Of a stretch of DNA of 64,000 nucleotides, positions 47,930 to 59,998 are shown one piece after another (the first letter of the stretch is position 1; each line of letters starts with the position of its first letter). The position numbers and the translations under genes were made by a program. The DNA comes from Dasypus novemcinctus (lineage: Eukaryota; Chordata; Mammalia; Cingulata; Dasypodidae). The notes under the pieces are model-generated. The model searched no databases. It saw only the letters and a program-made list of their open reading frames with translations, and was not told the origin of the DNA. The stretch is taken from contig NC_080695.1 in the NCBI RefSeq assembly GCF_030445035.2, forward strand, positions 52,159,954 to 52,223,953, read 5' to 3'.

Positions 47930-48833
47930 CAACAACAATAACAGCAGACTTAAGCAAGTTAAAAAGAAAGAGCAAATCAATGAAATTTTGCACAAATATA
48001 TGGTTATAAGGAAGACTTTAAAAGGGATTTTTGCAGATTTCTGGAAGACTGCATCATAAATTGCAATTAGGAAAAACTGGAACATATCAAATCCCAAAGT
48101 CTAATATCAGAACACTTTTAGAACCAATAAATAAGCCTCAAACATCACCTATACCTTCTTTCAAAATATTATCATTGCCATTATTACTTCATACTGTCTA
48201 AAAGAGCTATTACCCAAATAACTGATCTTTTTTATGTGCCAGGTTTCACACTGAAGAACTTTTCAGTATTACCAGAAAATGAAATCAACTTTTAAAAATT
48301 AATTTTGTGCTCATTATCTACAATTTAAATGAAATGAACAAATTCCTTGAAAAAATCCAATTATCAAAAATGAAGAAATAGGAAATGGAAAGAAGTAGGA
48401 AATCTGAATAGATCTGTATCTGAACTCATCAAACCTTTCCATAAAGAAAATTTCACATTAAGAAGGTTTTATTGGTGAATTCTATGCTCTTTTAGAAAAT
48501 ACTTAGCAACATGCGTAAATTTCAGAACATTCTATTGAGAAAAACAAAGCCATTGAATTTCTCCACTTAAATGAAGCTGAAGAAGAGGGGGACCAATCAA
48601 TAGCAATAGCAATAAGAGCAATGAATGGTACCTCTGTGCTCTATGGGCTGGGAGGGAATAGGAATTGGTAAGAGGGAATTGTTCTTGACGATGGAAATGT
48701 TACATATCCTAACTCCAGAACTCACAGATTGTACATTTAAGTTTTGTGAATTCACAGACCTTTTTATTTTTATTGTTCCTAGTTCACAAGCCAGACCTTT
48801 TTCAGAATAAATTAATGAACTTGTATGAGGTTT
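47930..48833 (+). mobile_element. Diverged L1 fragment, ORF2 region and 3' UTR-like end
   Basis: AAATGAACAAATTCCTTGAA, GAAATAGGAAATGGAAAG, GAAATCTGAATAGATCTGTA and GGTTTTATTGGTGAATTCTA (48330-48485) follow the L1 ORF2 segment just before the reverse transcriptase. The stretch 48640-48750 (AGGGAATTGTTCTTGACGAT, GGAAATGTTACATATCCTAA) looks like an old L1 3' UTR. No open frame remains. The endogenous retrovirus inserted immediately after it. Confidence 0.6.
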
Positions 48834-49313
48834 TGATGTGGGCTATGGGTGGGAGGCTCTTTGTCTCTTCAGAGATAACCTAAACTATCTGCAACTTGTG
48901 GGTGTGGGGTGATAAAAGGCTGCAGTCCTGCCCTTGGTGACCATGGCAAGGACTCCAGTCCCAGGAAACAGTTTAACAATGCAAGGTCTATAAACTTTAA
49001 GTATTCAGGGGAAATGCAAACAAAATATGCTAAAAGCTTATCTAGAATGCCTGAGGTCCATGCTAAAAGCTTATCTAAGATGTGGAAGATATATATCCTA
49101 ATTCAAGCCTATTGAGAACTGAAACAAAAGGACCATTTGGCCTTTCCTCTCTGTATAAAAGGGACTCAAAAATCTTGTTCTGGGCCTGGGATTGAAACAG
49201 AAAGCTCCCGAGTCTGGCCAGCCGTCAATAAACCATTTTTCCTTCTCAAAATCATTGCTGAGTCCTGGCCTCTCTATACGCAAATAATTGAACCTCTCTC
49301 AAATTCTACAACA
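48834..49313 (+). repeat. 5' LTR
   Basis: 480 bases, TG...CA (TGATGTGGGC to TTCTACAACA). TATAAAA at 49154-49160 and AATAAA at 49227-49232 place U3, a short R and an U5 of about 80 bases. An internal repeat of ATGCTAAAAGCTTATCTA occurs twice (about 49027 and 49061). It differs from the 3' LTR by about 15 substitutions and three short indels counted by eye. Confidence 0.93.
49154..49160 (+). promoter_or_regulatory. LTR TATA box
   Basis: TATAAAAGGG in U3 of the 5' LTR, about 73 bases before the AATAAA. It would drive transcription of the element. The same motif is kept at 56081 in the 3' LTR. Confidence 0.75.
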
Positions 49314-49317
49314 TTTT

Positions 49318-49335
49318 TGGCGACTCCGCCGGGAT
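49318..49335 (+). promoter_or_regulatory. Primer-binding site candidate
   Basis: TGGCGACTCCGCCGGGAT, four bases after the LTR end. The TGG matches the CCA of a tRNA. The first nine bases fit the 3' end of a tRNA-Arg (UCU-type) best among those I recall, but the rest mismatches, so the primer identity is unproven. Confidence 0.65.
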
Positions 49336-49697
49336 TGCAAACGAAGGCCAGAGACGGAAGCATTTTGCTGCCCCTTCCAAATCCCCGAGGAAGCCGGGAG
49401 GCCTCGGGTGAACCCCAAATCTGGGCGCCCCTGGATTAAATTTAATCCAGAAAAGATGTGGGCTCCACTGGAGTCTTCCCAACAAAAATCTAGGGCAATG
49501 GAAGGTCTGAAGCGAAGGATTCTGGGAACGAAAAAGAACTCTGAACATGGAAGAAGGTAAGACTCCCCAGGTGAGCACAGTCTGGAAAGCCCTAGCTTTA
49601 ATTGCTAGGAAGGGGAAGCTGATCATCTCCTGAGAGAACCCTAGTAGCCCCAGAAAATTGGGGGGAAGCCGTTCTCTCTAGGCCTGGGAAAAGGAGA

Positions 49698-49984
49698 AAA
49701 ACTGGGGAAAAGCCCTGGTATTTTAGGTTTGTCTGACTGCATGTTAAAAGGTGGTACTCATCTCACATCCACTGAAGGAGTGGAGTCTTGATTTTAATAG
49801 GAAGGGCTATTTATAGGTTGGAGTCCTAATGTCCTGGAGAAAAACCAGGAAAAAGCCCTAGTGTTTTGGATTTGTCTAACTGCATGTTAGCATCTGGTAC
49901 TAGTCTTATATCCACTAAAGGAGTGGAGGCTTGATTTTAATAGGAGGGGTTGTTTATAGGTTCGAGTCCTAATGTCCTGGAAAC
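49698..49984 (+). repeat. Tandem duplication of about 142 bp in the ERV leader
   Basis: Unit 1 (about 49698-49839) and unit 2 (about 49840-49982) share AAAGCCCTNGTNTTTT, GACTGCATGTTA or AACTGCATGTTA, GGAGTGGAG, CTTGATTTTAATAGGA and GAGTCCTAATGTCCTGG in the same order. They differ at many positions, so the duplication predates this insertion or the units evolve fast. Confidence 0.85.
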
Positions 49985-52721
49985 TGGTCTGGATTTACAA
50001 AAAAAAAAAAAACTTGGTTACAGGAAAATGGATTGGCTTTTCTAGTGGAGCTTGGTCTGGGTGTAAAGTTAAACAGTGGAAAAAGTCTAGCTGAAATCTT
50101 TTGTTATGGTGCTAAATTGTGAATGAATTTGCTTTATACCAAATGTTAAGTGTTCTAAGGTTTGTGATGGCTGTGCCGGCAGCCATGCTGAAAAAAATAT
50201 ATAGAACTTGTGGTTTAGATTAGTGACCTTTGTGCTTCTGTCTGTGTCAGCTCAATGCTAGTGTTGGAGTTGTGTGGTTATGTAAAGTAGAATGCAGTTG
50301 AGCTGGAGCCCTCCCTTGCCATTGGCAAGGGGGTGAAATGATTATGGGGCAAAACTGAGGAGTCTGGATTTTGTGGAGTCTAGATGTTTGTGCATGTTCT
50401 GCTGTCCCTTTGCCGGGGCTTGAAGGCCATCTGTGTCCCCACCACACACCCAAGTTTGTTGGGGCTGCCCCAGTCAGGGTGGCTGGGTCCGGTCCCTGGG
50501 AGAGTTGCCAAATTTGAATAGGTTCTGTCTGCCCATTTTGACCTGAAAGCTGAAAAGGAGGAGGCGGCTTTGCCCCTTTCCAGTGAGTCCACACCTTCTA
50601 TTCATAAGCCACATTCCTATTTGATTGTTGTGCATTGCGTGGAAGAGGGGGAAGTGAAGAGGGTGAAAAGCAGAATCAAAATAAATGGAGTAAAGTTCCC
50701 TCCCTAGGGTGTCAAAGGCAAAATAAGTTTGCATTCTGCCCAGGTTCTTAGAAGGTATTGTAGTAGCTTTAAGTAAGAGAATGTGTTCTGTGAAGGTAAA
50801 ATTTGTCTTAAAGGTATAAATAATTATAAAAGTTTAACAAAGCATTGTTTAAATTAACGTATTTAAATGGCTAATTGCAGAAAGTCATTATTAAACAAAA
50901 ACTGAATTAATAATAATAATAAAAGATAATTTTATAACAAGAAAACTTTTCTTCGGCAGCCAGCCTCCCCTGCCAACTTGCTTCCAAAAAAACTGTTTCT
51001 GGTATTACATGCTACTAAGTATTTAAAGTGAAGAAAAGTTCATTGTTTTAACAAGCTTGTTTAGTATTAATGGCAATTATATGTTGTAAGAAGTTTGCCT
51101 GGTAACTTAGTATGTGGGATATATGGAATGTGTTTTTATTGTTGAGGAAACAGAAGATGATTTTGTCCTAAGATAAAATGATTGATTATCGGAAAGAGCA
51201 GAGTGTGGGACAAAACCTGAATGAATACTGAAAGTGTAGAAGGTTTGTGGAAGGCAAATTTTTATGATTAAAATTGAGTAAGATCAATATACAAATAATC
51301 TTTTATCAAAATAATTTCTTGTGCTTTAACCTCATCACTTCCTCAGTTGTTTGAAGAAGAAAGGGTCTTACCTCTTTTTTTTAAAAAGAACATTATGTTC
51401 TAGAAATCAAATCCTGAAAAGTAGCTTTTAATTTCAAACTAACTGTAGGAGATTTATTATTTTACCTTAAAAGAAAAATTAAAGTAATGGTTAAGTTCAT
51501 TTAATATGTTATAAGTCAAATGAAAGGTGTTTAAAGGTGTTATAAAATTAACAGGTTTTTTAAAAATTAATAAAAACTGTAACTAAGAGTTAAAATCATT
51601 TATAAATGCACTTATATTATAAAACAGTGAAAAGATAATAACTGAAATTATAGCTGAGTGAATTTAGCCTGAAACTATTATTTAAGTGTAAATTCTAAAC
51701 TAACCTTTCCTTTTTTTATGGTTACTTCAAGCCTAACCTCACCCCTTGCCTTTGCCTATGGTTATTTCATAATAGCTTCTGTCCCTACAGGCCAGAGAAG
51801 AGCTGGGACATCACTGTCTCCTGTCCTGGTATTAGTAACCCTTTCTCTCATGAATTCAAGTGTAAACTAAATAAATTGCTGCCTGATGGAATAAGGTTAA
51901 ACAACCACTGGAGTTTTATTATCTATAAAATCAAAAAGGGGGGTGGAGGGGAAGAAGTCTCCAGCCTTGACGGTCAGTGTTCCTAAGAGTGGCAATTCAT
52001 GAGAGAAGCCAGTCTGTCTCCCTGAGGCTTCAAATAGCCTCAGTAAATATATATAAAATTAATCGTGTTGCTTATCCAAAATTCTGCTAATTTCAAAGTA
52101 AAATATAAAGTTATAAACAAAATGGTGCTAAAGCATTGAGAACATTTTAGTTATAATCCATTAATTAAGAAAGAAAATTCTTGTGTAAAACTGCATGGTC
52201 ATAGTGTAAAACTGCACAGTCATAGTGCAAATTAAGAAAAGTTTCAGGAGTCTTTGAAATGTTTTGCAGTCACACTTGTTTTGTAAAAATTAGAAGTTTA
52301 AAGTAAAGTTACGTTTTTGTGTCAAACTATTCATGTCTGCCTATTTGCTTAAATTGTTGTGGTTAAATATGCAGTTATATAAGTAAAATATATTTCTGGA
52401 CCCCAAACTAAGCTAAATAGTATATAAAATAATGCAAATTATAAATAATATCAATGAGTTGTGTTTCTTTGTCTAACTCTGTGTTTGCCCATTTGCTCAG
52501 TGTATGTTTTCATACATCAGGATAATAATAGCAAATTAACAAATGAAAATTCTTAAAAGAGCTGTATTCAAATTGTTAAAAATTAAATATGCAGTTATAT
52601 ATGTAAATACTCTTAAAGCCTAAATTAAACTAAGCAGGATGAAAAAGTCATATAGAAATCTGATTATCGAAACAATTGGGAAAGGCCTCCTCTTTGCAAG
52701 AGCTTTAAAGGCAAGACTAGG

Positions 52722-53316
52722 TGTGGCGGATTAAACCTATCTACTAGGCTAGGTAATTAAGAATCCGTTTGCCCAGTAATTTCCCAGTTTAAACCTTTTG
52801 CCAGCCATAAAATGTAAAAAAAACAAAGATTAGGTTAGTTTTCACATAAAGGAAAAAAAAAAGTTGAATGGTGTAACCTGGTGGTCTGTTGCCTCAGTCT
52901 CCCACTCCTGGGTTGGACAGCAGTGGAGGAGACCAGTTTAGGCTAGTCCTATGGGCAGTGGAAGGATGCCCAAGAAGGAGCTAGGTCGGTGCCATTTCAG
53001 CACTAAATTCTATTCCTTACTTAACAAAGGGGAACAGGTAAAAACTAAAATGGTTAGAATGTGATAGAGGAAGCAGTTAAATCACAAACTTTTGTGCCGG
53101 AAAGTTAGATCTCCTCGGATAAGTTGTAACTTCTGAAGTATCCAGTTTATGGAGAAACAGAGAAAGAGTTTGCATGCTAGGCTTAGGGGTATAAATTGTG
53201 TCATTTTTCTTCGTTCCTGGCTCTGCACCCCTTCTTGCAAGATTGAGAATAAATTATTTTCTTCTTCTCCACAATCTGGTGAGCCTTATTTTCTTCCAGA
53301 AGATTTCTTTCCAACA
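52722..53316 (+). repeat. LTR-like module inside the ERV
   Basis: The right end has GGGGTATAAATTG (about 53201), AATAAA (53248-53253), a T/C-rich stretch and CTTTCCAACA (ending 53316), the layout of an LTR promoter, poly(A) signal and U5. The words after AATAAA (TTCTTCTCCACAATCTGG, GAGCC) resemble those of the element's own LTR (CCTTCTCAAAATCATTGC, GAGTCC), suggesting a diverged relative. The left end is a guess and no target-site duplication is seen. Confidence 0.35.
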
Positions 53317-55756
53317 AAATAATGGTAATTAGTGGCTCTATTAACAAATTTCAGTAAGTAAAGAAAAGTCCATAAAAACTATGGAGAGATCTTTCCTGGA
53401 TTATGATTAAACAAATTAAGTAATTGTGTAATGTGTTTTAAAACCTGGTAGTCAGTATGCTTTTTAATTATTCATTTTCATAACTTAAACAAAGAAAAGA
53501 AGTTTTTAGCTTCCTATAAGGGAAAAAGAGAACATTCCTTGCATAAACTATAATGGTTTCAATTTTATTTAACTTGAGTTTAATCTCCCATAGTTAAGTT
53601 ATAAATTAAATTAACATGTATGAAATCTTTAGAGTAATGAAAAATATAAGTTCACATTGGTGAAATTAGGCTAAAGAAAAAAGATTGTAGATATGATCTC
53701 TTAAATAAATAGAGTAAATTTCTTTGGTTGGTAATTGTAATTTAATAAGTTTATTTAAACATGAGGTGGCTAGTCAATGTGGTTATAGTCAATTATAAAG
53801 AGTTTGTAAAACATCTTCCAAACTGAAAATGTTTAAATAGTTCTAAAAGTCATTGTTAACTAAAAACTTATTATTGGTATTAGTAGCAGAAATAACTTCG
53901 TGATAATAAAAGCTGTCTGAAGGTCACCGCAAAGTACATATTTAAGTAAATGGTAATAAAAAGTTATCTTGATTCTATTGGAAATACTCTGTTTTCATTT
54001 TAACAATGAAAAATAATTTTTTTTCCTCTATTACTAAAGTACCTACTGTTCCCTTCATGGTAAAATTGTGTAAGTAAACAGTCATTTGATATATGATGTA
54101 TTGCATTAAATTGTTTAAAATATATATATAAAAACAAGGAATAAACTTTAACAGTTTGTGCATTCAAACCAGGCCTTGTATACATTGCATTTTGCCTCTC
54201 CATGTGAGTTATTGGCTAGGCTGGTCACTGACCCCTCAATTAAAATATTTGCTGTATCAGCCTCTGGTTCTGCTCCTAAAATCGATGGAAACTACGTTGC
54301 AGTTTCAAGCTCCTGCAGCAGCCAATGATGACTCGGTACAGCCAAGTGTACAATGGACATCGCCTCCAGACTGGCACTGTTCCATATTGCCAGAGAGCAC
54401 TATGCACCAGGCTAGTAGAATACTGGAAAATCTCTGCAGGATCAATAATGCTGCCACTTGCTCACTGCGTGAAGAAAATGCTAAGTGGAGCCATGATACC
54501 AGGATACTGTAAGTAAAACTTCAACTCAATTGGCATTATGGCCTGCTCTCATGGAGAGATAACATGTAAAGTATTACAGACCTGAAACTTAAAACTAATA
54601 ATTGCAACTCTGAATCCTTTTGCATTAAGTAATACATTAGTTAATATTAAGTGCTGTACTCATATCCTATACTAAATATATGCCTAATAATTATAACATT
54701 ATCTTTTCTATTTTGGATCAAGTACGAGAGTATATTGGACATGTTAAATTCCTAGTAAATTCATTTTCTAAACAGTTAATAAACATGTCTATAGAATAAG
54801 GTGGCAGTCTCAGCCAGGCTCAGTCAACTTACTATATTCTACTGTACTCTACTGTGTAGCAAAGGTGAGGCTTGCTTGCGGATGGTGAGTCACCTATTGA
54901 ACAAGCCAAAATTGCTAGAAATTGTAAAATTAAAACCAAGGTGTAAAAAACCTTTATTTTGTAGTTCTGATCACTCCCACAGCTGAAAACTAAGAGAATT
55001 TCCAACTTAGTGTTCTAATCTTGAATGAAGCCAATTGCCCAAGGAGTGCCAGTTCACCAGGAGCATCTGACGGAGAGAATGAGTGCCAATCATTGAACAG
55101 CTTGGAATGTGTCTTCAGACAAAGCTAAGTGTCTGTTGCAATTTCTCTCTAAAGATAAATAACTTAAAAAACAATATATATGCTGTTCCCACCAGCTTTT
55201 AAGAAGGAGCACCATCTTTATAGGCACCTAACCTTGTCTACCTCTGGAATCCAATGTCCTCTTTTAAAAACAGGTATTCCAAATTTTTAATTAAGTTTCT
55301 TTCTTTTAGAGTGAACATCTTATTAACCATATGAAAACTTCATCCAACTTCATACAGAATGCCGGATCCATCTTCCTCCAGTTAAAATAAGAAGTTTACA
55401 CCTTGTTAGGCAATGACTACAGCCCATGGCCAGCAGGAAGCAGTTACAGAAAAGAGATCATCTCCCTTCAGCATCCCTTTTAGATTAAAGGTGTAAACTC
55501 TTTAACGGCAAAACAAAATTAATAGATGGATCTGGAACCTGACCAGAAATCCATGTGAGCACCAGTGGTCCCAGGATGACTGCAGGGGGCCCCAGCCCCA
55601 GGATTCTGCTGTCCAGAATAAAAACTTCTAAACTTTTAAAAACAGTCCTGGATGCTACACTGAAGATTGATAAGTAATCAATCAAACGAACAAACAGCTA
55701 TCTACCTCATAGCTCCAACAATAATTATGCCAAAGCTTAGCAAGCTAAACTTTGGC

Positions 55757-55768
55757 AAAGGGGGGAAA
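55757..55768 (+). promoter_or_regulatory. Polypurine tract
   Basis: AAAGGGGGGAAA immediately before the TG of the 3' LTR; the primer site for plus-strand DNA synthesis in retroviruses. Confidence 0.9.
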
Positions 55769-56239
55769 TGATGTGGGCTATGGGTGGGAGGCTCTTTATC
55801 TCTTCAGAGATAACCTAAACTATCTGTGACTTGTGGGTGTGGAGTGATAAAAGGCTGCAGTCCTGCCCTTGGTGACCATGTGAAGGACTCCAGTCCCAGG
55901 AAACAGTTTAACAATGCAAGGTCTATATACTTTTAAGTATTCAGGGGAAATGCAAACAAAATATGCTAAAAGCTTATCTAGAATGCCTGAGGTCCATGCT
56001 AAAAGCTTACCTAAGATGTGGAAGATATATATGCTAATTCAAGCCTATTGAGAACTGAAACATTTGGCCTTTCCTCTCTGTATAAAAGGGACTCAAAAAT
56101 CTTGTTCCGGGCTCGGAATTGAAACAGAAAGCTCCCGAGTCTGGCCGGCCATCAATAACCATTTTTCCTTCTCAAAATCATTGCTGAGTCCTGGCCTCTC
56201 TATACGCAAATAATTGAACCTCTCTCAAATTCTACAACA
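55769..56239 (+). repeat. 3' LTR
   Basis: 471 bases, TG...CA. TATAAAA is at 56081-56087. The poly(A) signal of the 5' copy (AATAAA) reads AATAAC here (56154-56159) through loss of one A. A nine-base segment after GAAACA (present at about 49125 in the 5' LTR) is missing. Otherwise it is close to the 5' LTR at about 97 percent. Confidence 0.93.
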
Positions 56240-59200
56240 GTTTTGGAAAAAAAATGCTTTCCCTGAGGATACTCAATCAAATTATATAAAATCAGAATGT
56301 GAAAAAAAATGTTAGCAACCATGAGATTATGATGGCAGAAGTATCTTGTTTTCTAAGATGATTACATTGACAGGGATAATGCATATTGGATATAAAAGTC
56401 CCATTTTACTTGGTTAAAATTTATGCATTTTCGGTTTATAGATTTTCAGTTTATCTCTAGATTTTCCACATTCAGGGTTTTGCCATGTTTCTTAAACCAA
56501 GTGTTGATTCTTACAGAGTAAAATAATATTTCTCACATTGCTGATGTTTAAATGCTTATGAGTCAATTTTAATTAAAACTTAATGTCACTGAAGTTAAAT
56601 GTATGCTTTCTCTACTATTATTATTTATAAAAAAGAGTCCATCTTCAGAAGCTTGTATACATTTTAGCTGTTTTTCAAGTATGGCAGCTAGTACAGTTCA
56701 CTCTAACAAACATTTATTGATTGTCTACTCTGTGCCAGGAAAGGCTTAGTCGATTAAAAAACAAACAAAAAAAACCCAAGACAAAACAAAAAACAAGCAG
56801 ACACATGCCTCAAGGCACAATGTTCTTAAATTAGAACATGTACCAGCAGTGAGACAGTGTCCTTCTGTGGGAAAAAATAATTGGGATGATGTGAAATTTA
56901 CATTGTGCTGAAAAACACACCAAAGATGTAATCTTTTTACTGTGCCACGTGAAATATTCATAACAACAAAGAACCAATCCTCTATATTTAAGAGAAAGAC
57001 GCATGTGAAAAAAACATGCTTAAAGGTTCTTCACTTTCTTGAATTACTCATTGTTTTTACATTTCTAGTAATATCAATAAACTGCAAAGATTTAAGTTTC
57101 TCCAATAACATTCTTGAAAATTGTGTCTTGTTTCTGTGACCAAAGAAAATCATGAAATCTAAGGAAAAAATAACACTTTTAAAATATCTATTAAGAAGAC
57201 TTTTTAAAAGTTTAAATGTGAATACCAGAAAGAATTGTTAGCTTAAATACATATTAACCAATCGAATACACAAATAAGGTAAACACTTTTTTAAAAATTT
57301 TTCTTAAGTGAAGGTAGAGTTGATCATTATTTAAACTTTAAAATAAATGTGGGTAAAACAATTCAAAAGAAAGGTAAGATTAAAAGCAACATTTCAACCA
57401 GAGAATAGCCCAAAGCTGTGTGAATATAAAATAAAAATTGCAATAATATTCAATTTTCCATTTACCAAAGAAACTTTTCATATTTTTATCTTTCCTATAC
57501 TATAAATAGTATTTTTAACAGCTTAATTACCTTCTTTTTCCTTAATGCACACTGACAGTTACTAAGGGAATTTCTGTAAAATACGACATGATCAGAAGCT
57601 ATAACTCTGATTTGGGAGTGGAAGTGTATTATGGTAGTATCAGTATGTTGTTAATTTGTTCACGAAATTCAAGTTAACAAAGTTTATGCATGTTACATGA
57701 ATGAAACATTTGCTTTTAAGCATTTTCTGTTTTCAAAATATCTTAAATAGGTATAATCATATAAAAACTTGATTTCAACAAAAATACAAACTTTTACTGC
57801 TGATATATCCTCGCATTTAAAGTTATGTAATGTATCACTTGGTGGACTATTACTATCATATACTTGACTTTATTTTTATGAATTGAAGCCACTTATTTAT
57901 TCCATATGAAAGTACTTTAGTTTTGAAGAGGAGTTTCCTATTTGTAGAAAAAGTACTCATTTAACATTCCCAAGAATTTAGATTGAAGCATGCAAAACAC
58001 AAATACACACATGCATGCACTTTACCTAGAGAATGCAAAATGTCAGACAGAAGTTGAATATGAGAAGCCACATGACTTCAATGTATGCAAATTCCAAGAT
58101 ATTTATTCTCACAAGAAGCGAAACGTTTAGGTTTAAAAAAGAAGCAGACTGAAGTTACGTCAATGCTTGCCATCCTGTAGATATAGCCACAAATACCTAT
58201 TTAAATGGACTTTTATATCTACACTTGCATACATGATTTGAGAAAATAATTCTGATATTTTCCATGGAAAAGTCAACATTGTTTTTTGGCATTTGGAAAA
58301 TGAATCTATTTGTGTGATGGAGTTTTTCATGGTGTTCGTAGGAGTTTAAAGAAAGAAAGGGTCTGATGGAGAGGCATCGGGGAAAGCAATGCCTTTCTGC
58401 TTCCCAGTGAAATTGGAGCTCAACATGCGTTTTGTGTCTTTGAATCACCTGCAAATTTTTTCTCCTCTCAAAGGATTGCTTATTTTACTATTTTTCAATT
58501 TCCAACCAATACAGTTACACATTTTTTAAGTGTTACTGATTAGAATTGAGTAGCACAATGGCTTTTGTAGTGCCATGTACAATTTGCTTTCCTTTGAAAC
58601 TCAGGAGACATAGAATAAACTGTGTTAGCAGATTGCATTTCATGAAACTAAGTGCTGATATTGAGTTTACTTCGTCTGTGGTAGACCCAGCCCTCAAATT
58701 CAGGTATTTTAGAGAAGGCACCTGGGATATGTAGCTATTCCTTACATTGTTACCGAATACAAGTTTCAGTAATCAAATTTTAAAATAAAACTTATGTGAT
58801 GTATTGCTCCAGGGACACAACAAATTTATAAACTCAATTCTAGTGACATTTATCTAGTAGAAGGGCTGACACATTCTTTGTAAAAGCATTGCACTGAGCA
58901 TATTTAAGAGCACAACTGCAGGCAAATAATTACTTATGGTGGGAGCCAGCACACATTCCACACTACTCCAGAAATTCTGGACACAATTTGTGTATTATTT
59001 TTCTCAGTGGTCCTTAATTATACACATCTGAAATGTCTAAGATTCTGTGGAGACAGGGCGTGACCAAATTCTTACCTACAGTTTTGGTGACTGTGAATCA
59101 CAATCACACTGTGGTACTAAAGCATCACTAGGGTTGCCCACCGTTTCTCTGCCTCTTCAGTAAATCTTAAATGTGCTCAATGTTTGCTTCCTGCTTTTTG

Positions 59201-59384
59201 CTAATAACAAGTTTTAACTCAATTTTTAGTTTCTAGTGATTTAAAGTCATTCTTCTGAAACTAAATATGCTTTTTGTTTTTAAGAAGGAAAGATGATTTT
59301 TAGATGAGTAACTAAACTTAGAAATTTCAATTCCTTCTGACACTGAACATGCTGTTTCAAGAAATAGTGTTGATAGATATTTCT
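56240..59384. other. Unique A/T-rich intergenic sequence
   Basis: No gene. CATTTATTGATTGTCTACTC followed by TGTGCCAGGAAAGG (about 56710-56745) is a short L2/MIR-like scrap, then an A-rich patch at 56757-56800. Confidence 0.4.
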
Positions 59385-59615
59385 TATTGAATAACAATAA
59401 CCGCTAACAGTTCTATATCAGGTGCTGTGATATGTGTTTAACATGCTTGTTTCCTTTAATTATTAAGACAACAATATGAGACATATTTTGGTTTTACACT
59501 TTTTAGGTAAAGACATTTTTCTTGTCTGAACGATGAGGAAAACAAGGCACAGGTATTAAATTTACCTAAAATCAGAAGCCTATTTACTAATGGGCCTAAG
59601 TGTGAAACTAGATAA
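59385..59615 (-). mobile_element. MIR SINE, minus strand
   Basis: ACCGCTAACAGTTCTATATC, GGTGCTGTGATATGTGTTTA, CTGAACGATGAGGAAAACAA and GGCACAGGTATTAAATTTAC follow the MIR complement order over nearly the whole element. Confidence 0.75.
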
Positions 59616-59998
59616 CACCCATTATTTAGCTGTTAAATTATATATAAATAAAACTTCAAAACTGCATTGAATGCTTCAGAGTATCAAGCTATAGATCAAA
59701 AATAAGATTACCTTATATTTTAGTACATGATACTGTACTGTGCCCTACTAAATTAAACCTAGACCTAGTAATTTCTCTCTAACATTTGACATTCTGCAGT
59801 AGACAATATAAATGCAGAATAATGGCCAGTTTTTAAACTTCAGTATAATTATGGAGATCATCAAGTGAAAAGGCCTGACTTGTGAGGTATGTATAGTGAC
59901 TTTTCCAAAATACTTTTACGACTTTGTTGCATGACCATAAACTTAAAGACATTCTCTTCCAGGAGAACTTTTGATTGATTTCTCTTTGGAGCCTTTTT

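Larger units (their letters stand above)
48834..56239 (+). mobile_element. Two-LTR endogenous retrovirus with non-coding interior
   Basis: Provirus-like element of 7406 bases. LTRs at 48834-49313 and 55769-56239, a primer-binding-site candidate directly after the first LTR (49318) and a polypurine tract directly before the second (55757-55768) give a complete retroviral skeleton. GTTT at 48830-48833 and 56240-56243 is a 4-bp target-site duplication, the size of gammaretrovirus-like (class I) ERVs. The roughly 6.45-kb interior is A/T-rich. Its longest frames are about 115-118 codons (50594-50247 minus; 54156-54512 plus), and I recognise no gag, protease, reverse transcriptase, integrase or env motif. 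Decay alone fits poorly with the similarity of the LTRs. I infer a non-autonomous element that used proteins from a relative. Confidence 0.88.

Noticed and set aside
50247..50734. Minus frames of 70-115 codons in the ERV interior
   Set aside because: They run antisense to the element and show no retroviral motif.
54156..54512. 118-codon + frame in the ERV as an env or accessory remnant
   Set aside because: It has no cleavage site, fusion peptide, CX6CC motif or transmembrane anchor that I can see; kept only as a chance frame.
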